Assembly: GCF_030035605.1 (NCBI RefSeq)
Contig: NZ_CP106736.1
Location: 2,108,001-2,172,000, forward strand
Direction of reading: 5' to 3'
Origin: Silvimonas soli
GTDB taxonomy: Bacteria; Pseudomonadota; Gammaproteobacteria; Burkholderiales; Chitinibacteraceae
DNA length: 64,000 nt
The notes under the pieces: model-generated
The model's database searches: none
Seen by the model: only the letters and a program-made list of their open reading frames with translations
Told to the model about the DNA's origin: nothing
Position numbers and translations under genes: made by a program
Part shown: one piece after another, positions 44,438-53,053 of the stretch
Layout: the number at the start of each line of letters is the position of its first letter
Numbering within the stretch: position 1 is the first letter of the stretch

Positions 44438-44965
44438 ATGAAAAAGCTTCTTCTTCACACCACGTTGACTGCGGCTCTTGCCCTTGGCTGCGCCATGTTC
44501 GCCAGCAACGCAGTGGCCGACAGCAATATGCCGGCAACCGATACCAGTTCCACACCGGCCCCGTCGCTGGCCAAGCAAGTGAAGGCAGCACTGGCAGATC
44601 CGGCTTTGGGCGCCAAGAAAATCAAGGTCAGCAACAAAAAGGGTGTGATCACTCTGAGCGGTACGGTCCCCACCAAAGCGCAGGCAGACCAGATTGTTGA
44701 TGCCGCCGGCAAAGTGGCTGGCGTGAAAAGCGTGGTCAACCATATCGATACGCAGGATTCGCTGGCTGGTCAGGTCAAAATGGCCTTGGGCAAAGATGCC
44801 AGCCTGCATGCGTTTAATCTGAAAACTCACGAGAAAGACGGTGTAGTGACCATTTCCGGTTCGGTTGAAGAACAGGTTGAGTCGGATAAAGCAGTCACTA
44901 TCGCCAAAGGCGTACCGGGCGTGACCAGCGTGGTCAATCACATCAATGTGATGCAAACCAACTGA
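44438..44965 (+). CDS. Exported protein with two BON domains (OsmY-like)
   Basis: The 175-residue protein has a signal peptide (MKKLLLHTTLTAALALGCAM then FASNAVA, cleavage near 27) and two BON domains: residues about 45-105 (containing KKGVITLSGTVPTKAQADQI) and about 110-170 (containing KDGVVTISGSVEEQVESDKA). BON domains bind membranes or phospholipids; OsmY is an envelope stress chaperone. The ATG at 44438 is preceded by CGAGGA. It is a single gene with a terminator at 44989. A single-BON paralogue lies about 1 kb downstream. Confidence 0.9.
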   Translation: MKKLLLHTTLTAALALGCAMFASNAVADSNMPATDTSSTPAPSLAKQVKAALADPALGAKKIKVSNKKGVITLSGTVPTKAQADQIVDAAGKVAGVKSVVNHIDTQDSLAGQVKMALGKDASLHAFNLKTHEKDGVVTISGSVEEQVESDKAVTIAKGVPGVTSVVNHINVMQTN

Positions 44966-44988
44966 GTCGGCCACATCTGCAAGATCAG

Positions 44989-45018
44989 GAAGCGGCTCTG
45001 CGGGGCCGCTTCTTTTTT
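44989..45018 (+). terminator. Terminator of the two-BON gene
   Basis: GAAGCGGC (44989-44996) and GCCGCTTC (45005-45012) pair, followed by a TTTTTT tract. Confidence 0.9.
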
Positions 45019-45101
45019 GCCTGCCAGACAGGCGTGGCCCTGCCGATACGGTGGCGCTCTGCTAGCATCTGCAGACTTTTAGCCACTCTCATCTGTTTTT
45101 C

Positions 45102-45713
45102 ATGCTCAAACACGGCACGCTGGTTATCTGGCAAGACGCACAAGGCTTCGGGTTTATCGAAACACCCGAACGCGCCCGCTATTTCCTGCATATCAAGAGC
45201 ATCAAACGTGCCGGTAACGGGCGCCCGCAAGTTGGCGATGAGGTGATCTTTGCACCGGGTAAAGATGCGCAAGGTCGGCCAGTGGCGAGCGCCGCGACGA
45301 TCGGCACCAGCAGGCCAGGTCGGCTGCCGCCCGCGCGCTCGCGCCCGGTCCGATCAGAAAAGCGCCCCAGTTGGAGCTGGCTCGATTTGCTCGCAGTTAG
45401 CGGTTTGCTGATTTTGGGAGCAGTCTGCTTGCGCTGGCCGCATGGCATGCAGCTGTTGCAAATCATGGCGGCGCTGAGTGGACTAAGCCTGGTGTTATAT
45501 GCCATCGACAAGCATCAGGCCCGCCGTAGCGGCAGACGGATTGCGGAGCGCACTTTGCAAGTATTGGCGCTAGCAGGGGGCTGGCCAGGCGCCTGGCTGG
45601 CGCAGCGGCTGTTTAACCACAAAAGCGTAAAGACCTCTTTCCGGCTGGTTTTTGCCATCGCGGTCGTGTTGCAGGTCGGATCGGTCGTCGGCATGGGCTT
45701 AATGCCGCATTGA
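45102..45713 (+). CDS. Cold-shock-domain/DUF1294 membrane protein
   Basis: The 203-residue protein starts with a cold-shock domain (residues about 1-65, MLKHGTLVIWQDAQGFGFIE then RYFLHIKSIKR), which usually binds RNA or single-stranded DNA. A basic linker (about 75-95, rich in Arg/Pro) leads to a DUF1294 membrane part with helices about 97-115, 120-140 and 180-200; the conserved YAIDKHQARRSGRRIAERTL and FNHKSVKTSFRLVF segments lie between them. The fusion is known in proteobacteria; its role is not. It sits between the two BON-domain genes. Confidence 0.85.
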   Translation: MLKHGTLVIWQDAQGFGFIETPERARYFLHIKSIKRAGNGRPQVGDEVIFAPGKDAQGRPVASAATIGTSRPGRLPPARSRPVRSEKRPSWSWLDLLAVSGLLILGAVCLRWPHGMQLLQIMAALSGLSLVLYAIDKHQARRSGRRIAERTLQVLALAGGWPGAWLAQRLFNHKSVKTSFRLVFAIAVVLQVGSVVGMGLMPH

Positions 45714-45918
45714 CGCGGCCTGGCGCGCTTTTTCTGCAGCGCTTATCAAGCGAGCCGAGGTCGCGATTGTCATTTTTGTTGGCCGAAATCCGGCAGTTGT
45801 CATGAAAACGCAATGATCTCTTCATACATTTCCGCCTGAGTCGGAAAATATCGCGCCGCACGCGGTGCTTGCCGATCTGATTTCAACTGCTCCCAATCCG
45901 GTTAACAAGGAAAAAGAA

Positions 45919-46236
45919 ATGAACAAACTGCTCGCACGCACTCTTATCGCCGCCGCTCTGGCCCTGGGCACTTCCCTGGTTTCCACCGGCGCCATCGCCG
46001 CTGACGCACCAGCAGCTGCTCCGGTTTCCGACGAAGCGCTGGCCGCTGCTGTTAAATCGGCTCTGGATGCTGATCCAGAACTGAAAGCATTCAACCTGGT
46101 TGTTGCTTCCAAGAAAGCGGAAGTCTCGATCGACGGTACTGTTGATCACGGCGTGCAAATGGCCCAAGCCGGCCAGATCGCCGAAAAAGTACCTGGCGTG
46201 AAATACGTCATCAACAACATCACACCAAAAGACTAA
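45919..46236 (+). CDS. Exported single-BON-domain protein
   Basis: The 105-residue protein has a signal peptide (MNKLLARTLIAAALALGTSL then VSTGAIAA, cleavage near 28) and one BON domain (about 40-103, including SDEALAAAVKSALDADPELK and ending VKYVINNITPKD). AAGGAA lies about 8 nt ahead of the ATG. It resembles the second BON unit of the protein at 44438, with the same DAELKAFNL-type segment, so the two are probably paralogues. A terminator follows at 46271. Confidence 0.88.
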   Translation: MNKLLARTLIAAALALGTSLVSTGAIAADAPAAAPVSDEALAAAVKSALDADPELKAFNLVVASKKAEVSIDGTVDHGVQMAQAGQIAEKVPGVKYVINNITPKD

Positions 46237-46270
46237 GTATCAGGTCTAAAGCAGCTGCTGCACCAAACAC

Positions 46271-46304
46271 AACGCCCGGCCGGGTTAATCGGTCGGGCGT
46301 TTTT
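46271..46304. terminator. Terminator after the single-BON gene
   Basis: AACGCCCG and CGGGCGTT form the outer stem around a short GCCGGGTTAATCGGT region; a TTTTTATTT tract follows. Confidence 0.85.
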
Positions 46305-46330
46305 ATTTGTGCCAGGAGCGCGCCAGCGGT

Positions 46331-46822
46331 TCAGCTGTGTTCTTTGAGCGTGAGCCACACGCGCAAGTCGAACTCAAGCTGGTGATAATCCGGCTGCATA
46401 TGGCAGCACAGCTGGTAAAACGCCTTGTTGTGGTCCTTTTCTTTCAGGTGCGCCAGTTCGTGCACCACGATCATGTTCAGAAACTCGGGCGGTGTTTCAC
46501 GAAACAAGGTGGCAACGCGGATTTCATTTTTGCGCTTGAGCTTGCTGCCCTGCACGCGCGACGTAAACGTATTGGTGCCCAGCGTGCCGCCAATCAGATC
46601 AAGCTGGTTGTCGTACTGCACGCGCGACAGCACCGGCGCGTTTTTCAGGTAGCGCTGTTTCAGGTCAGTGACATAGTCGTACAGCGCTTTGTCGGTCTGG
46701 ATGTCATTGCGATCCGGGTAGCGTTGCTGCAGCCACGGCCCCAGCTCGCCGTTGCTCAACAGCGTGGCAACGCGTTCTTGCAGATGCGGCGGATAGGCCG
46801 CCAGGTAGCGTAATTCGGTCAT
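46331..46822 (-). CDS. YgjP-like zinc metallohydrolase (DUF45/M48-type)
   Basis: The 163-residue protein has the zinc-binding motif MIVVHELAHLKEKDHNKAFY (His-Glu-x2-His with a third His), as in YgjP/WLM-type metallopeptidase-fold proteins. The N-terminal half has no motif I recognise. It would hydrolyse peptides, but no substrate is established for this family. The gene lies 33 bp upstream-side of the MATE gene's 3' end on the same strand. Confidence 0.8.
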   Translation of the reverse strand: MTELRYLAAYPPHLQERVATLLSNGELGPWLQQRYPDRNDIQTDKALYDYVTDLKQRYLKNAPVLSRVQYDNQLDLIGGTLGTNTFTSRVQGSKLKRKNEIRVATLFRETPPEFLNMIVVHELAHLKEKDHNKAFYQLCCHMQPDYHQLEFDLRVWLTLKEHS

Positions 46823-46855
46823 CCGCTCATTGTAACGCGGTGCTTTGCCTGCTGC

Positions 46856-48250
46856 TTAGGCGCTCGCCGATGCGGGCTCTGGTTTGCTCACCATGCGCGC
46901 CCGGCGCCAGCCGCCAAACTTGTAGTACCACAGCGCCAGCACCAGCGACACCACCGAGCCCACTGGAAAGCTCCACCAGATTGCCTCCGCGCCGTAAGAC
47001 TTGCTCATGATCGAGGCAAATGGCAGCCGGGTGAGCCACATCGAGATGATGAGAATAATCAGCGGTGGCACCACTGCACCGGTCGCCCGCACCGTGGCAA
47101 ACAGCACGATGGTTACGCCAAACAAAATGAACGACCAGGACACGGTCAGATCAATATGCCGGGCGATGGCCAGCGCGTGGGCGTCATCTGGCAAAAACAG
47201 ACCCAGCACCAGCCTATCCAGCAGCAACAGTACGGCGACCAGCACGCCAGTCATCAAAAAATTGAATAGCACCCCGACGCGGGTAATGCGCGAGACGCGA
47301 TCCCACAGCCCCGCGCCCACGTTCTGCGCCACCATAGACGACACCCCGGCTCCCAGCGCCAGTGCAGGCATCTGGATGTAGTTCCACAACTGCGAGGCCA
47401 CGCCATAGGCGGCGGTCGTGGTCGAGCCGTGCTGGTTGACCAGGCTGATCATGACGATGGCGGATGAGGCAATCACCAGCATCTGTAAACCCATCGGCAA
47501 GCCTTTGAACACCAGCGAACGCAGAATGGCCAGATCGGGTTTGAGGTAATGCAGTTCGTGTTTGCCCAACAGCAGAAAGTAATGGCGGCGCTTCAAGTGC
47601 CAGAGCATGGCAAACAGACTGAAACTCTGCGCGATCAGCGTGGCTGTGGCCGAACCAGCAATGCCCATGGCCGGAAATGGCCCCCAGCCAAACATCAACA
47701 CCGGGTTAAGCGCAACGTCGATCACCGCCGACAACAACATGAACCAGAATGGAGTGCGTGAATCGCCGGTACCACGCAGCGTCATCATCATCACGTTGTA
47801 CAGATACATGAACGGCACGGCGATAAAGATCACCCGCAGATAAGACACTGCATACGGCCGGGCATCCATTGGCGTGCCCATGGCATCCAGGATGTGCGGG
47901 GTAAAGATATAACCTGCTAGCGCCAGCAGCACCGACACCGCAATAAAGAACACCGCGCTGGTACCGACCACACGCTTGGCCTGATCAATATTGCGTGCGC
48001 CGACCGCCTGCCCAACCAGAATGGTGTTGGCCATCGATAAACCAAACACAACGCCCAGCAGAAAGAACAGCACGATATTGGCGTTGGAGGTGGCGGTCAG
48101 CGCCGCTTCCCCAAGGTAATGGCCGACCCACATCGAGTTGATCGAGGCATTGAGCGACTGCAGCACATTGCTGCCCAGCACCGGTAGCGAGAAAAAAAAC
48201 AGCGTGCGCGCCACCGGCCCCGTGGTCAGGTTCATGCGGGATTTGCTCAT
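46856..48250 (-). CDS. MATE-family multidrug efflux transporter
   Basis: The 464-residue protein has twelve predicted helices and the MATE opening GPVARTLFFFSLPVLGSNVL (about residues 12-31), then WVGHYLGEAALTATSNANIV. The second-half repeat MQLMVIASSAIVMISLVNQHG-like block marks the two-fold symmetry of the fold. It exports cationic drugs or metabolites with Na+ or H+. The gene is on the minus strand, ahead of the YgjP-like gene. Confidence 0.88.
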   Translation of the reverse strand: MSKSRMNLTTGPVARTLFFFSLPVLGSNVLQSLNASINSMWVGHYLGEAALTATSNANIVLFFLLGVVFGLSMANTILVGQAVGARNIDQAKRVVGTSAVFFIAVSVLLALAGYIFTPHILDAMGTPMDARPYAVSYLRVIFIAVPFMYLYNVMMMTLRGTGDSRTPFWFMLLSAVIDVALNPVLMFGWGPFPAMGIAGSATATLIAQSFSLFAMLWHLKRRHYFLLLGKHELHYLKPDLAILRSLVFKGLPMGLQMLVIASSAIVMISLVNQHGSTTTAAYGVASQLWNYIQMPALALGAGVSSMVAQNVGAGLWDRVSRITRVGVLFNFLMTGVLVAVLLLLDRLVLGLFLPDDAHALAIARHIDLTVSWSFILFGVTIVLFATVRATGAVVPPLIILIISMWLTRLPFASIMSKSYGAEAIWWSFPVGSVVSLVLALWYYKFGGWRRARMVSKPEPASASA

Positions 48251-48325
48251 GGGCGACGGGCCACTTTTATGTGATGATCAAAGTCATCGAATATTGGCTG
48301 GTTTGAGCGCGAACGCAAACACTTT

Positions 48326-48634
48326 ATGACGACATCCCCGCCACCCGCGCCCGCCGCCGAACCCTGGTTTGTCTATTTGCTGGAGTGCCGCAATGGCGCG
48401 CTGTATACCGGCATCACCAATGATGTCGCTGCCCGCTACGCCGCTCACGCCAGCGGTAAGGGCGCGCGTTACACCCGGGCCAATCCGCCAGTGCGGCTGG
48501 CCGCTGTGATCAACCATCCGGATCGGGTCAGCGCGGCCAAGGCTGAATACACCATCAAGCAACTCACGCCTGCCGCCAAACGCGCCTTGTGCCTGCAGCA
48601 TCCGGCGCCCGCGTTCGTCGCCTTGCCGGATTAA
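48326..48634 (+). CDS. GIY-YIG nuclease-family protein (UPF0213, YhbQ-like)
   Basis: The 102-residue protein contains a complete GIY-YIG domain: WFVYLLECRNGALYTGITND (residues about 14-33), then RYAAHASGKGARYTR and a conserved Glu in AAKAEYTIKQL. The small UPF0213 family is thought to include DNA-repair-type nucleases. The first ten residues are Pro/Ala-rich. Its stop codon overlaps the stop of the convergent HD-GYP gene. Confidence 0.9.
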   Translation: MTTSPPPAPAAEPWFVYLLECRNGALYTGITNDVAARYAAHASGKGARYTRANPPVRLAAVINHPDRVSAAKAEYTIKQLTPAAKRALCLQHPAPAFVALPD

Positions 48635-50004
48635 CCCTCAGTCTCTCGCGCCACGCGGCACAGGGCGTCGTAACAGGCGGGATCAATCGCCGGGCCCACG
48701 CTGCCTTGCATGATCTTCAGGGTTTCTTCAATCGACATGGCCGGGTGATACGGGCGCTCAGCGCTAATGGCGTCAAAGATATCGGCGGTGGTGATGATGC
48801 GGGTTTCAATGCTGATGGCGTCGCCCTTCAGGCCACGTGGATAACCCGTGCCATCCAGCCGTTCATGATGCGCGCCAGCCAGCGAGGCCAGTTCGCTGAA
48901 CGAGGTAATGCGCGACAGAATCGCCTCGGTATAACTGGCGTGCATCTTCACCGCTTCCCATTCTGCGGCATCAAGCTTGCCGGGTTTGTCCAGAATGGAA
49001 TTACTGACGCCCAGCTTGCCAACATCGTGCAGCAACGCCGCCCGCCGTAACCAGCGGCGGCGCGGTTCCGGGATTTGCATCGCCGCCGCAATGGCATCGG
49101 TATACAAGCCGACGCGCTGGCTGTGCCCGGCGGTGAACGGACTTTTGGAGTCAACCACCTCGCCAAAGGCTTCGGCGATGTCGTCCAGATAATCTTCATC
49201 TACCGGTACGGCAAACTGGGCGGGTTCCAGCGCCAGCACGGCTTTGCCGATTTGATCGGACTCCAGCATTTTCCAGAACGCGGCATCTTTGGCCACCGAC
49301 TCAAATGCGGAACACAATTCCGGATCAAACCATTTGCCATTGCGTTTGCGCACTTCACGCAGCGCCGCCGTGCGGCCGCTAGAAAAATGAAATACGTCGA
49401 TGACCTGCGCCAGCAGCGCCACGCGTGAAGCCAGCGGAATGGCATCGCCCACCAATTGACCGGGGCGACCCGAGCCATCCCAATGTTCATCCAGCGAACG
49501 AATGCCGTTGGCCACCTGATCATTAAAACGCAAGCGCTTGGCAATGCTGGCTCCGCGATCACAGCGAGTCTGGATCAGCTCTTGCGACATCTCGCCGCCA
49601 TTCTTGAGCACGTTCAGAATGGCTTGCAGCCGAGCACTCCAGCGCGCGTTCTTGCCGGTGTGTGAGAACACAAAGCCCAGAATCTGCGGCAAGCCAGGAC
49701 CAACCAGTTTGAAGCTTTGTTTAAAGCCCAGATCGTCGGTGAGATACAGCTCGCAAATGCGCGCGGCGTTGCTGCTGCAGCCCAGGTCTTTCAGCAGCAG
49801 CGTGTAATAGAGATCCCATTGTTCGCGCTCACTCACGCCCAGCGTCCGGGCGACGTTCAAGCCGATCCAGCAGCAGCGGATGCAATGCCCCTCGGGCTGG
49901 CCTTCGGTGATATCGAGTGCATAACTCAAGGATGCCATCAGATCAGCCAGCTTGAGCTCGGCCACCGGGATCGTGGGCGGAGAAAGGACGAACTGATCGT
50001 TCAT
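48631..50004 (-). CDS. HD-GYP domain protein with a degenerate first HD half
   Basis: The 457-residue protein ends in an HD-GYP domain (about residues 265-450) with RAALLHDVGKLGVSNSIL and LAGAHHERLDGTGYPRGLKG, so the cyclic-di-GMP phosphodiesterase signature is intact. The N-terminal half resembles a second, degenerate HD domain: GHCIRCCWIGLNVARTLGVS and LLLKDLGCSSNAARI sit where HD and HDxGK would be. Such tandem proteins lower c-di-GMP. The start is an ATG at 50004. No signal peptide or membrane helices are evident, so it is cytoplasmic. Confidence 0.87.
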   Translation of the reverse strand: MNDQFVLSPPTIPVAELKLADLMASLSYALDITEGQPEGHCIRCCWIGLNVARTLGVSEREQWDLYYTLLLKDLGCSSNAARICELYLTDDLGFKQSFKLVGPGLPQILGFVFSHTGKNARWSARLQAILNVLKNGGEMSQELIQTRCDRGASIAKRLRFNDQVANGIRSLDEHWDGSGRPGQLVGDAIPLASRVALLAQVIDVFHFSSGRTAALREVRKRNGKWFDPELCSAFESVAKDAAFWKMLESDQIGKAVLALEPAQFAVPVDEDYLDDIAEAFGEVVDSKSPFTAGHSQRVGLYTDAIAAAMQIPEPRRRWLRRAALLHDVGKLGVSNSILDKPGKLDAAEWEAVKMHASYTEAILSRITSFSELASLAGAHHERLDGTGYPRGLKGDAISIETRIITTADIFDAISAERPYHPAMSIEETLKIMQGSVGPAIDPACYDALCRVARETEG

Positions 50005-50182
50005 GGCAAGGGCTCCGGTAGCGGGAATGTACTGAACATCTTTTTTGTCAGCTTATACACTTGTCATGATGTGGTTGGCAGCAAAAACCCGTTTTTTACT
50101 TACAGACAGACCGGCGGTTACGCCGCCAACCCTGGTAAACCAGCGGTTATGCGCGGTGCCTGCAAGAAATCCTTTATAATTC

Positions 50183-51088
50183 ATGGCTATCCCAACGACA
50201 TTCGAGATTATGGAATGTCTGACCGACCGGCGCCGGCTGCCGGTCTTGTCGTTTAAAGAGATCGCTGTGAACACCATCCCCGAAATTCGCCCCGGCCAGT
50301 CGGTCGAACTGCTCAAGCAACTGCATATCCTGACCCGCGACGGCAAACTCAACCAGGACAGCCGCCGCAAGCTCAAGCAGATTTACCATCTGTTCAACTT
50401 TATCGAGCCGCTGCTCAAAGACGTGCTCGCACAACACGACGATGTAACGCTGGTGGATCACGGCGCGGGCAAGTCGTATCTGGGCTTCATCCTGTACGAC
50501 CTGTTCTTCAAGGAACGCAGCGGCGGCCATATCTACGGCATCGAAACCCGCGAAGCGCTGGTCAGCGGCTCCCGCGAGCTGGCGCAACGGCTGGCATTTC
50601 CACGCATGTCGTTCCTGCATGAATCGGTCGAGCAATCGATGACCTCCACCGCCATGCCCGCTGAAGTGGACGTGGTCACCGCATTGCACGCCTGCGACAC
50701 CGCCACCGACGACGCCATCAAGTTCGCGCTGCAGAAAAACGCCCGCCATATCGTGCTGGTGCCTTGCTGCCAGGCCGAAGTCGCCGCCACTTTGCGCAAG
50801 CTGAAAAACCAGTCCTTCGGCAAAACCGCGCTCTCGGAAATCTGGCGCCACCCGATCCATACCCGTGAATTTGGTAGCCAGATCACCAATGTATTGCGTT
50901 GCCTGCTGCTGGAGGCCCACGGCTACCAAGTCACGGTGACCGAACTGGTGGGTTGGGAGCATTCAATGAAGAACGAACTGATCATCGCCAGCAAAACCAC
51001 CCAACGTCCGCGCAACGCCAGAGAACGGTCCGAAGCGATTCTGGATGAGTTGAATCTGGGGGAAATGCGGTATCGGTTTGTGTATTGA
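50183..51088 (+). CDS. Class I SAM-dependent methyltransferase (Methyltransf_32-like)
   Basis: The 301-residue protein has the SAM motif VTLVDHGAGKSYLGFILYDL (about residues 90-109), then VVTALHACDTATDDAIKFAL near 165-184 and LVPCCQAEVAATL near 195-207. The latter PCCQ block is typical of the Methyltransf_32 family, also found in the eukaryotic GSTCD protein; its substrate is unknown. The true start may be later: a GTG just before NTIPEIRPGQ at about 50267 fits as well as the ATG at 50183. Confidence 0.82.
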   Translation: MAIPTTFEIMECLTDRRRLPVLSFKEIAVNTIPEIRPGQSVELLKQLHILTRDGKLNQDSRRKLKQIYHLFNFIEPLLKDVLAQHDDVTLVDHGAGKSYLGFILYDLFFKERSGGHIYGIETREALVSGSRELAQRLAFPRMSFLHESVEQSMTSTAMPAEVDVVTALHACDTATDDAIKFALQKNARHIVLVPCCQAEVAATLRKLKNQSFGKTALSEIWRHPIHTREFGSQITNVLRCLLLEAHGYQVTVTELVGWEHSMKNELIIASKTTQRPRNARERSEAILDELNLGEMRYRFVY

Positions 51089-51120
51089 TTGAGGGTTGAG
51101 CGGGGTCGGCAAGTAGTGAT

Positions 51121-51295
51121 GTAGCCCGGATGAAGCGTGCTCTTCTGGGGTACGCCCACAAAGCTCCAGCATATTACATATGACAGTTGCAGCGGGGCAG
51201 CGAGAATCCGGGGAACGGTATCGGCAACTTCAAATGTCTGTGGTTCGTTGACGCTTGGTCACCCCGGATTCCCGCTGGCGCTCCATCCGGGCTAC
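51121..51295. repeat. GTAGCCCGGAT inverted-repeat element, copy F (long form)
   Basis: 175 bp from GTAGCCCGGATGAAGC to CCATCCGGGCTAC. It carries the long-form insertion seen in copy D: GGGGTACGCCCACAAAGC and then GGGGCAGCGAGAATCCGGGG. Confidence 0.85.
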
Positions 51296-51317
51296 GGGGA
51301 TTGGGTTTGCAAACGGT

Positions 51318-51509
51318 GGATGCGCACAAAGGCCCCTTGCAAACAGATGGTTTGCTCGGCTTTTGACCTTGGGCCCCGTCGGACGCTAGCGTCCCGGGTC
51401 GCCTTTCTTTGGGTTACCTTTCTTTGGCGAAGCAAAGAAAGGTAACGTGCTCCCGGGCACCCCCGGGTATCAAATGTTTTTCGCAAACGTGCCGCAGGCA
51501 CTAACAAAA
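51318..51509. repeat. Four-hairpin dispersed element, copy 2
   Basis: A 192-nt unit homologous to 17608-17800. Hairpin 1 contains the palindrome GACGCTAGCGTC. Hairpin 2 is a perfect 14-bp stem (51413-51426 with 51433-51446), loop GCGAAG. Hairpin 3 is CCCGGG-CACC-CCCGGG (51452-51467). Hairpin 4 is GTGCC-GCA-GGCAC (51489-51501). It lies 77 nt beyond the stop codon of the minus-strand UgpQ gene, almost the same distance as copy 1 from rsmE. Confidence 0.85.
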
Positions 51510-51586
51510 CGATCTTTTGATATCAGGTTTGAATCCAAACATATAAGGATGCGCGGACTGTCGTTGCGCCCCGCATCCCATTTACC

Positions 51587-52333
51587 TCACTCCAACCCCT
51601 CAACACCCCGCATCACCCCCAACGCATCCGTAAACACTCCGCTCACTCCCCAATTCTTCAACTGTAAAGCCCGCTCCGGCCCATTCACCGTATACGCCAG
51701 CAACTGATACCCCGCATCCCGTACCTCAGCCACCCGCTGCGCATTCAGCAAGCGCTGATTGCAATGCAGCGATACCGCTTCCAGCGTCTGCAAGCGCTCG
51801 CGCCAGTCGTGTTCCCATTCATCGATCAACCACCCCACCGGCAACCACGGCGCTTCCGCCACGGCGGCCTGCAAGGCTTCATACGAGAACGACGATAACA
51901 GCGGCGGCACGGCTTCACCCTGCCAGAGCAACGCGGCGTCCTGCGCCACCAGCCGGCCGGTTTCCAGTTCGCGGCCGGGGCAGGGTTTGATTTCCACATT
52001 GGCGTGCAAACCATTACGCACGCAGTACAAGCCGATGTCGCTAAATGCCGGGATCGGCGTGCCGGCGTAGATCGGGTCTTTCCAGCTGCCCGCATCGATG
52101 CCGCTTAATTCGGCAAAGCGCTTGCTCGCCATGGCACCAAAGCCGTCGCTGGTGCGCTCCAGCGTATCGTCATGCAACAGCACGCAGACGTCGTCCGCGG
52201 TGAGTTTGACGTCGAACTCCACTGCACCAAAACCGGTCTCAACGGCTTTGATCATGCCGGCAAGGGTATTTTCCGGTGCAAGATCGCCGCCACCACGGTG
52301 GGCAAACAGAAACGGATAAGGCCATGTGCTCAT
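51587..52333 (-). CDS. ugpQ: Glycerophosphodiester phosphodiesterase, cytoplasmic type
   Basis: The 248-residue GDPD TIM-barrel hydrolyses deacylated phospholipids to glycerol-3-phosphate and an alcohol. The catalytic blocks FAHRGGGDLAPENTLAGM (about residues 9-26), VEFDVKLTADDVCVLLHDDT (about 37-56) and LHANVEIKPCP near 118 carry the usual His, Glu/Asp and metal ligands. There is no signal peptide, as for UgpQ. The ATG at 52333 begins MSTWPYPFLF; an ATG two codons earlier is possible. Confidence 0.9.
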   Translation of the reverse strand: MSTWPYPFLFAHRGGGDLAPENTLAGMIKAVETGFGAVEFDVKLTADDVCVLLHDDTLERTSDGFGAMASKRFAELSGIDAGSWKDPIYAGTPIPAFSDIGLYCVRNGLHANVEIKPCPGRELETGRLVAQDAALLWQGEAVPPLLSSFSYEALQAAVAEAPWLPVGWLIDEWEHDWRERLQTLEAVSLHCNQRLLNAQRVAEVRDAGYQLLAYTVNGPERALQLKNWGVSGVFTDALGVMRGVEGLE

Positions 52334-52589
52334 GATCATTCCACGCGCAGCAAAAGAGGGTGAGACGATTATGCCGCACGGATTGTTCCATTGCCGTGTC
52401 GGTGCCTTTGCCCGGACTAGCGCTGTGGCGCGTGCCATGCCAGGTTGAACGGGTACGCGGTGTATACTGGCAGGCTTACCCGAAACTGCACTGCCGCCTG
52501 TATGGGGCTATGGTTTTTGCCTGATAGCGTGGTTTTGTCATGCTGCGGCAATATGGGTGTCATTCAATATCGCATTTAGTGAGAGCAAA

Positions 52590-52862
52590 ATGAGCAGAAC
52601 CGTCAACTGCGTCAAATTGGGCCGCGAGGCAGAAGGTCTGGATTTTCCGCCAGTGCCGGGTGATCTGGGCAAGCGTCTGTGGGAAAACGTGTCGAAAGAA
52701 GCATGGCAAGCCTGGGTGAAACACCAGACCATGCTGATCAACGAAAACCGTTTGAATCTGGCAGACCCTGGCGCACGCAAGTATCTGCAACAGCAGCTTG
52801 AAAACTATTTCTTTGGCTCTGGCGCGGACTCCGTACAGGGTTACGTTCCGCCAGCGCACTAA
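52590..52862 (+). CDS. yggX: Probable Fe(2+)-trafficking protein YggX
   Basis: The 90-residue protein matches YggX throughout: MSRTVNCVKLGREAEGLDFP (with the conserved Cys7) at the start, WQAWVKHQTMLINENRLNLA in the middle and FFGSGADSVQGYVPP at the end. YggX limits oxidative damage to iron-sulfur clusters and helps iron trafficking. The ATG at 52590 has GAG upstream. A terminator-like hairpin at 52882 follows. Confidence 0.95.
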   Translation: MSRTVNCVKLGREAEGLDFPPVPGDLGKRLWENVSKEAWQAWVKHQTMLINENRLNLADPGARKYLQQQLENYFFGSGADSVQGYVPPAH

Positions 52863-52881
52863 GCGCACGCAGTATGGATTC

Positions 52882-52903
52882 GGGCCGCACTAGCGGCCCT
52901 TTG
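52882..52903 (+). terminator. Terminator of yggX
   Basis: GGGCCGC and GCGGCCC pair around ACTA and are followed by a TTT(G)T tract, 19 bp after the yggX stop. Confidence 0.75.
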
Positions 52904-53053
52904 TGACTGCCGTTGACGCGGCAAACTGTTTTCAAGCGTACCGCCCCAAGTGTTCCGGCAACGTGTTTTGTCTTGGTGTATTACCGGCTTTACCCGTGTT
53001 TACCGAAAGCAAGCCTGCGCCCGGCACACTTTGTGCTGATCCTCTCCACCGCC

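Larger units (their letters stand above)
51089..51586. other. 498-bp spacer with two repeat elements
   Basis: The left half is inverted-repeat copy F (51121-51295), and the right half is the second four-hairpin element (51318-51509). The remaining 77 nt before the UgpQ stop codon hold nothing I recognise. Open frames across it are repeat-derived. Confidence 0.7.
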
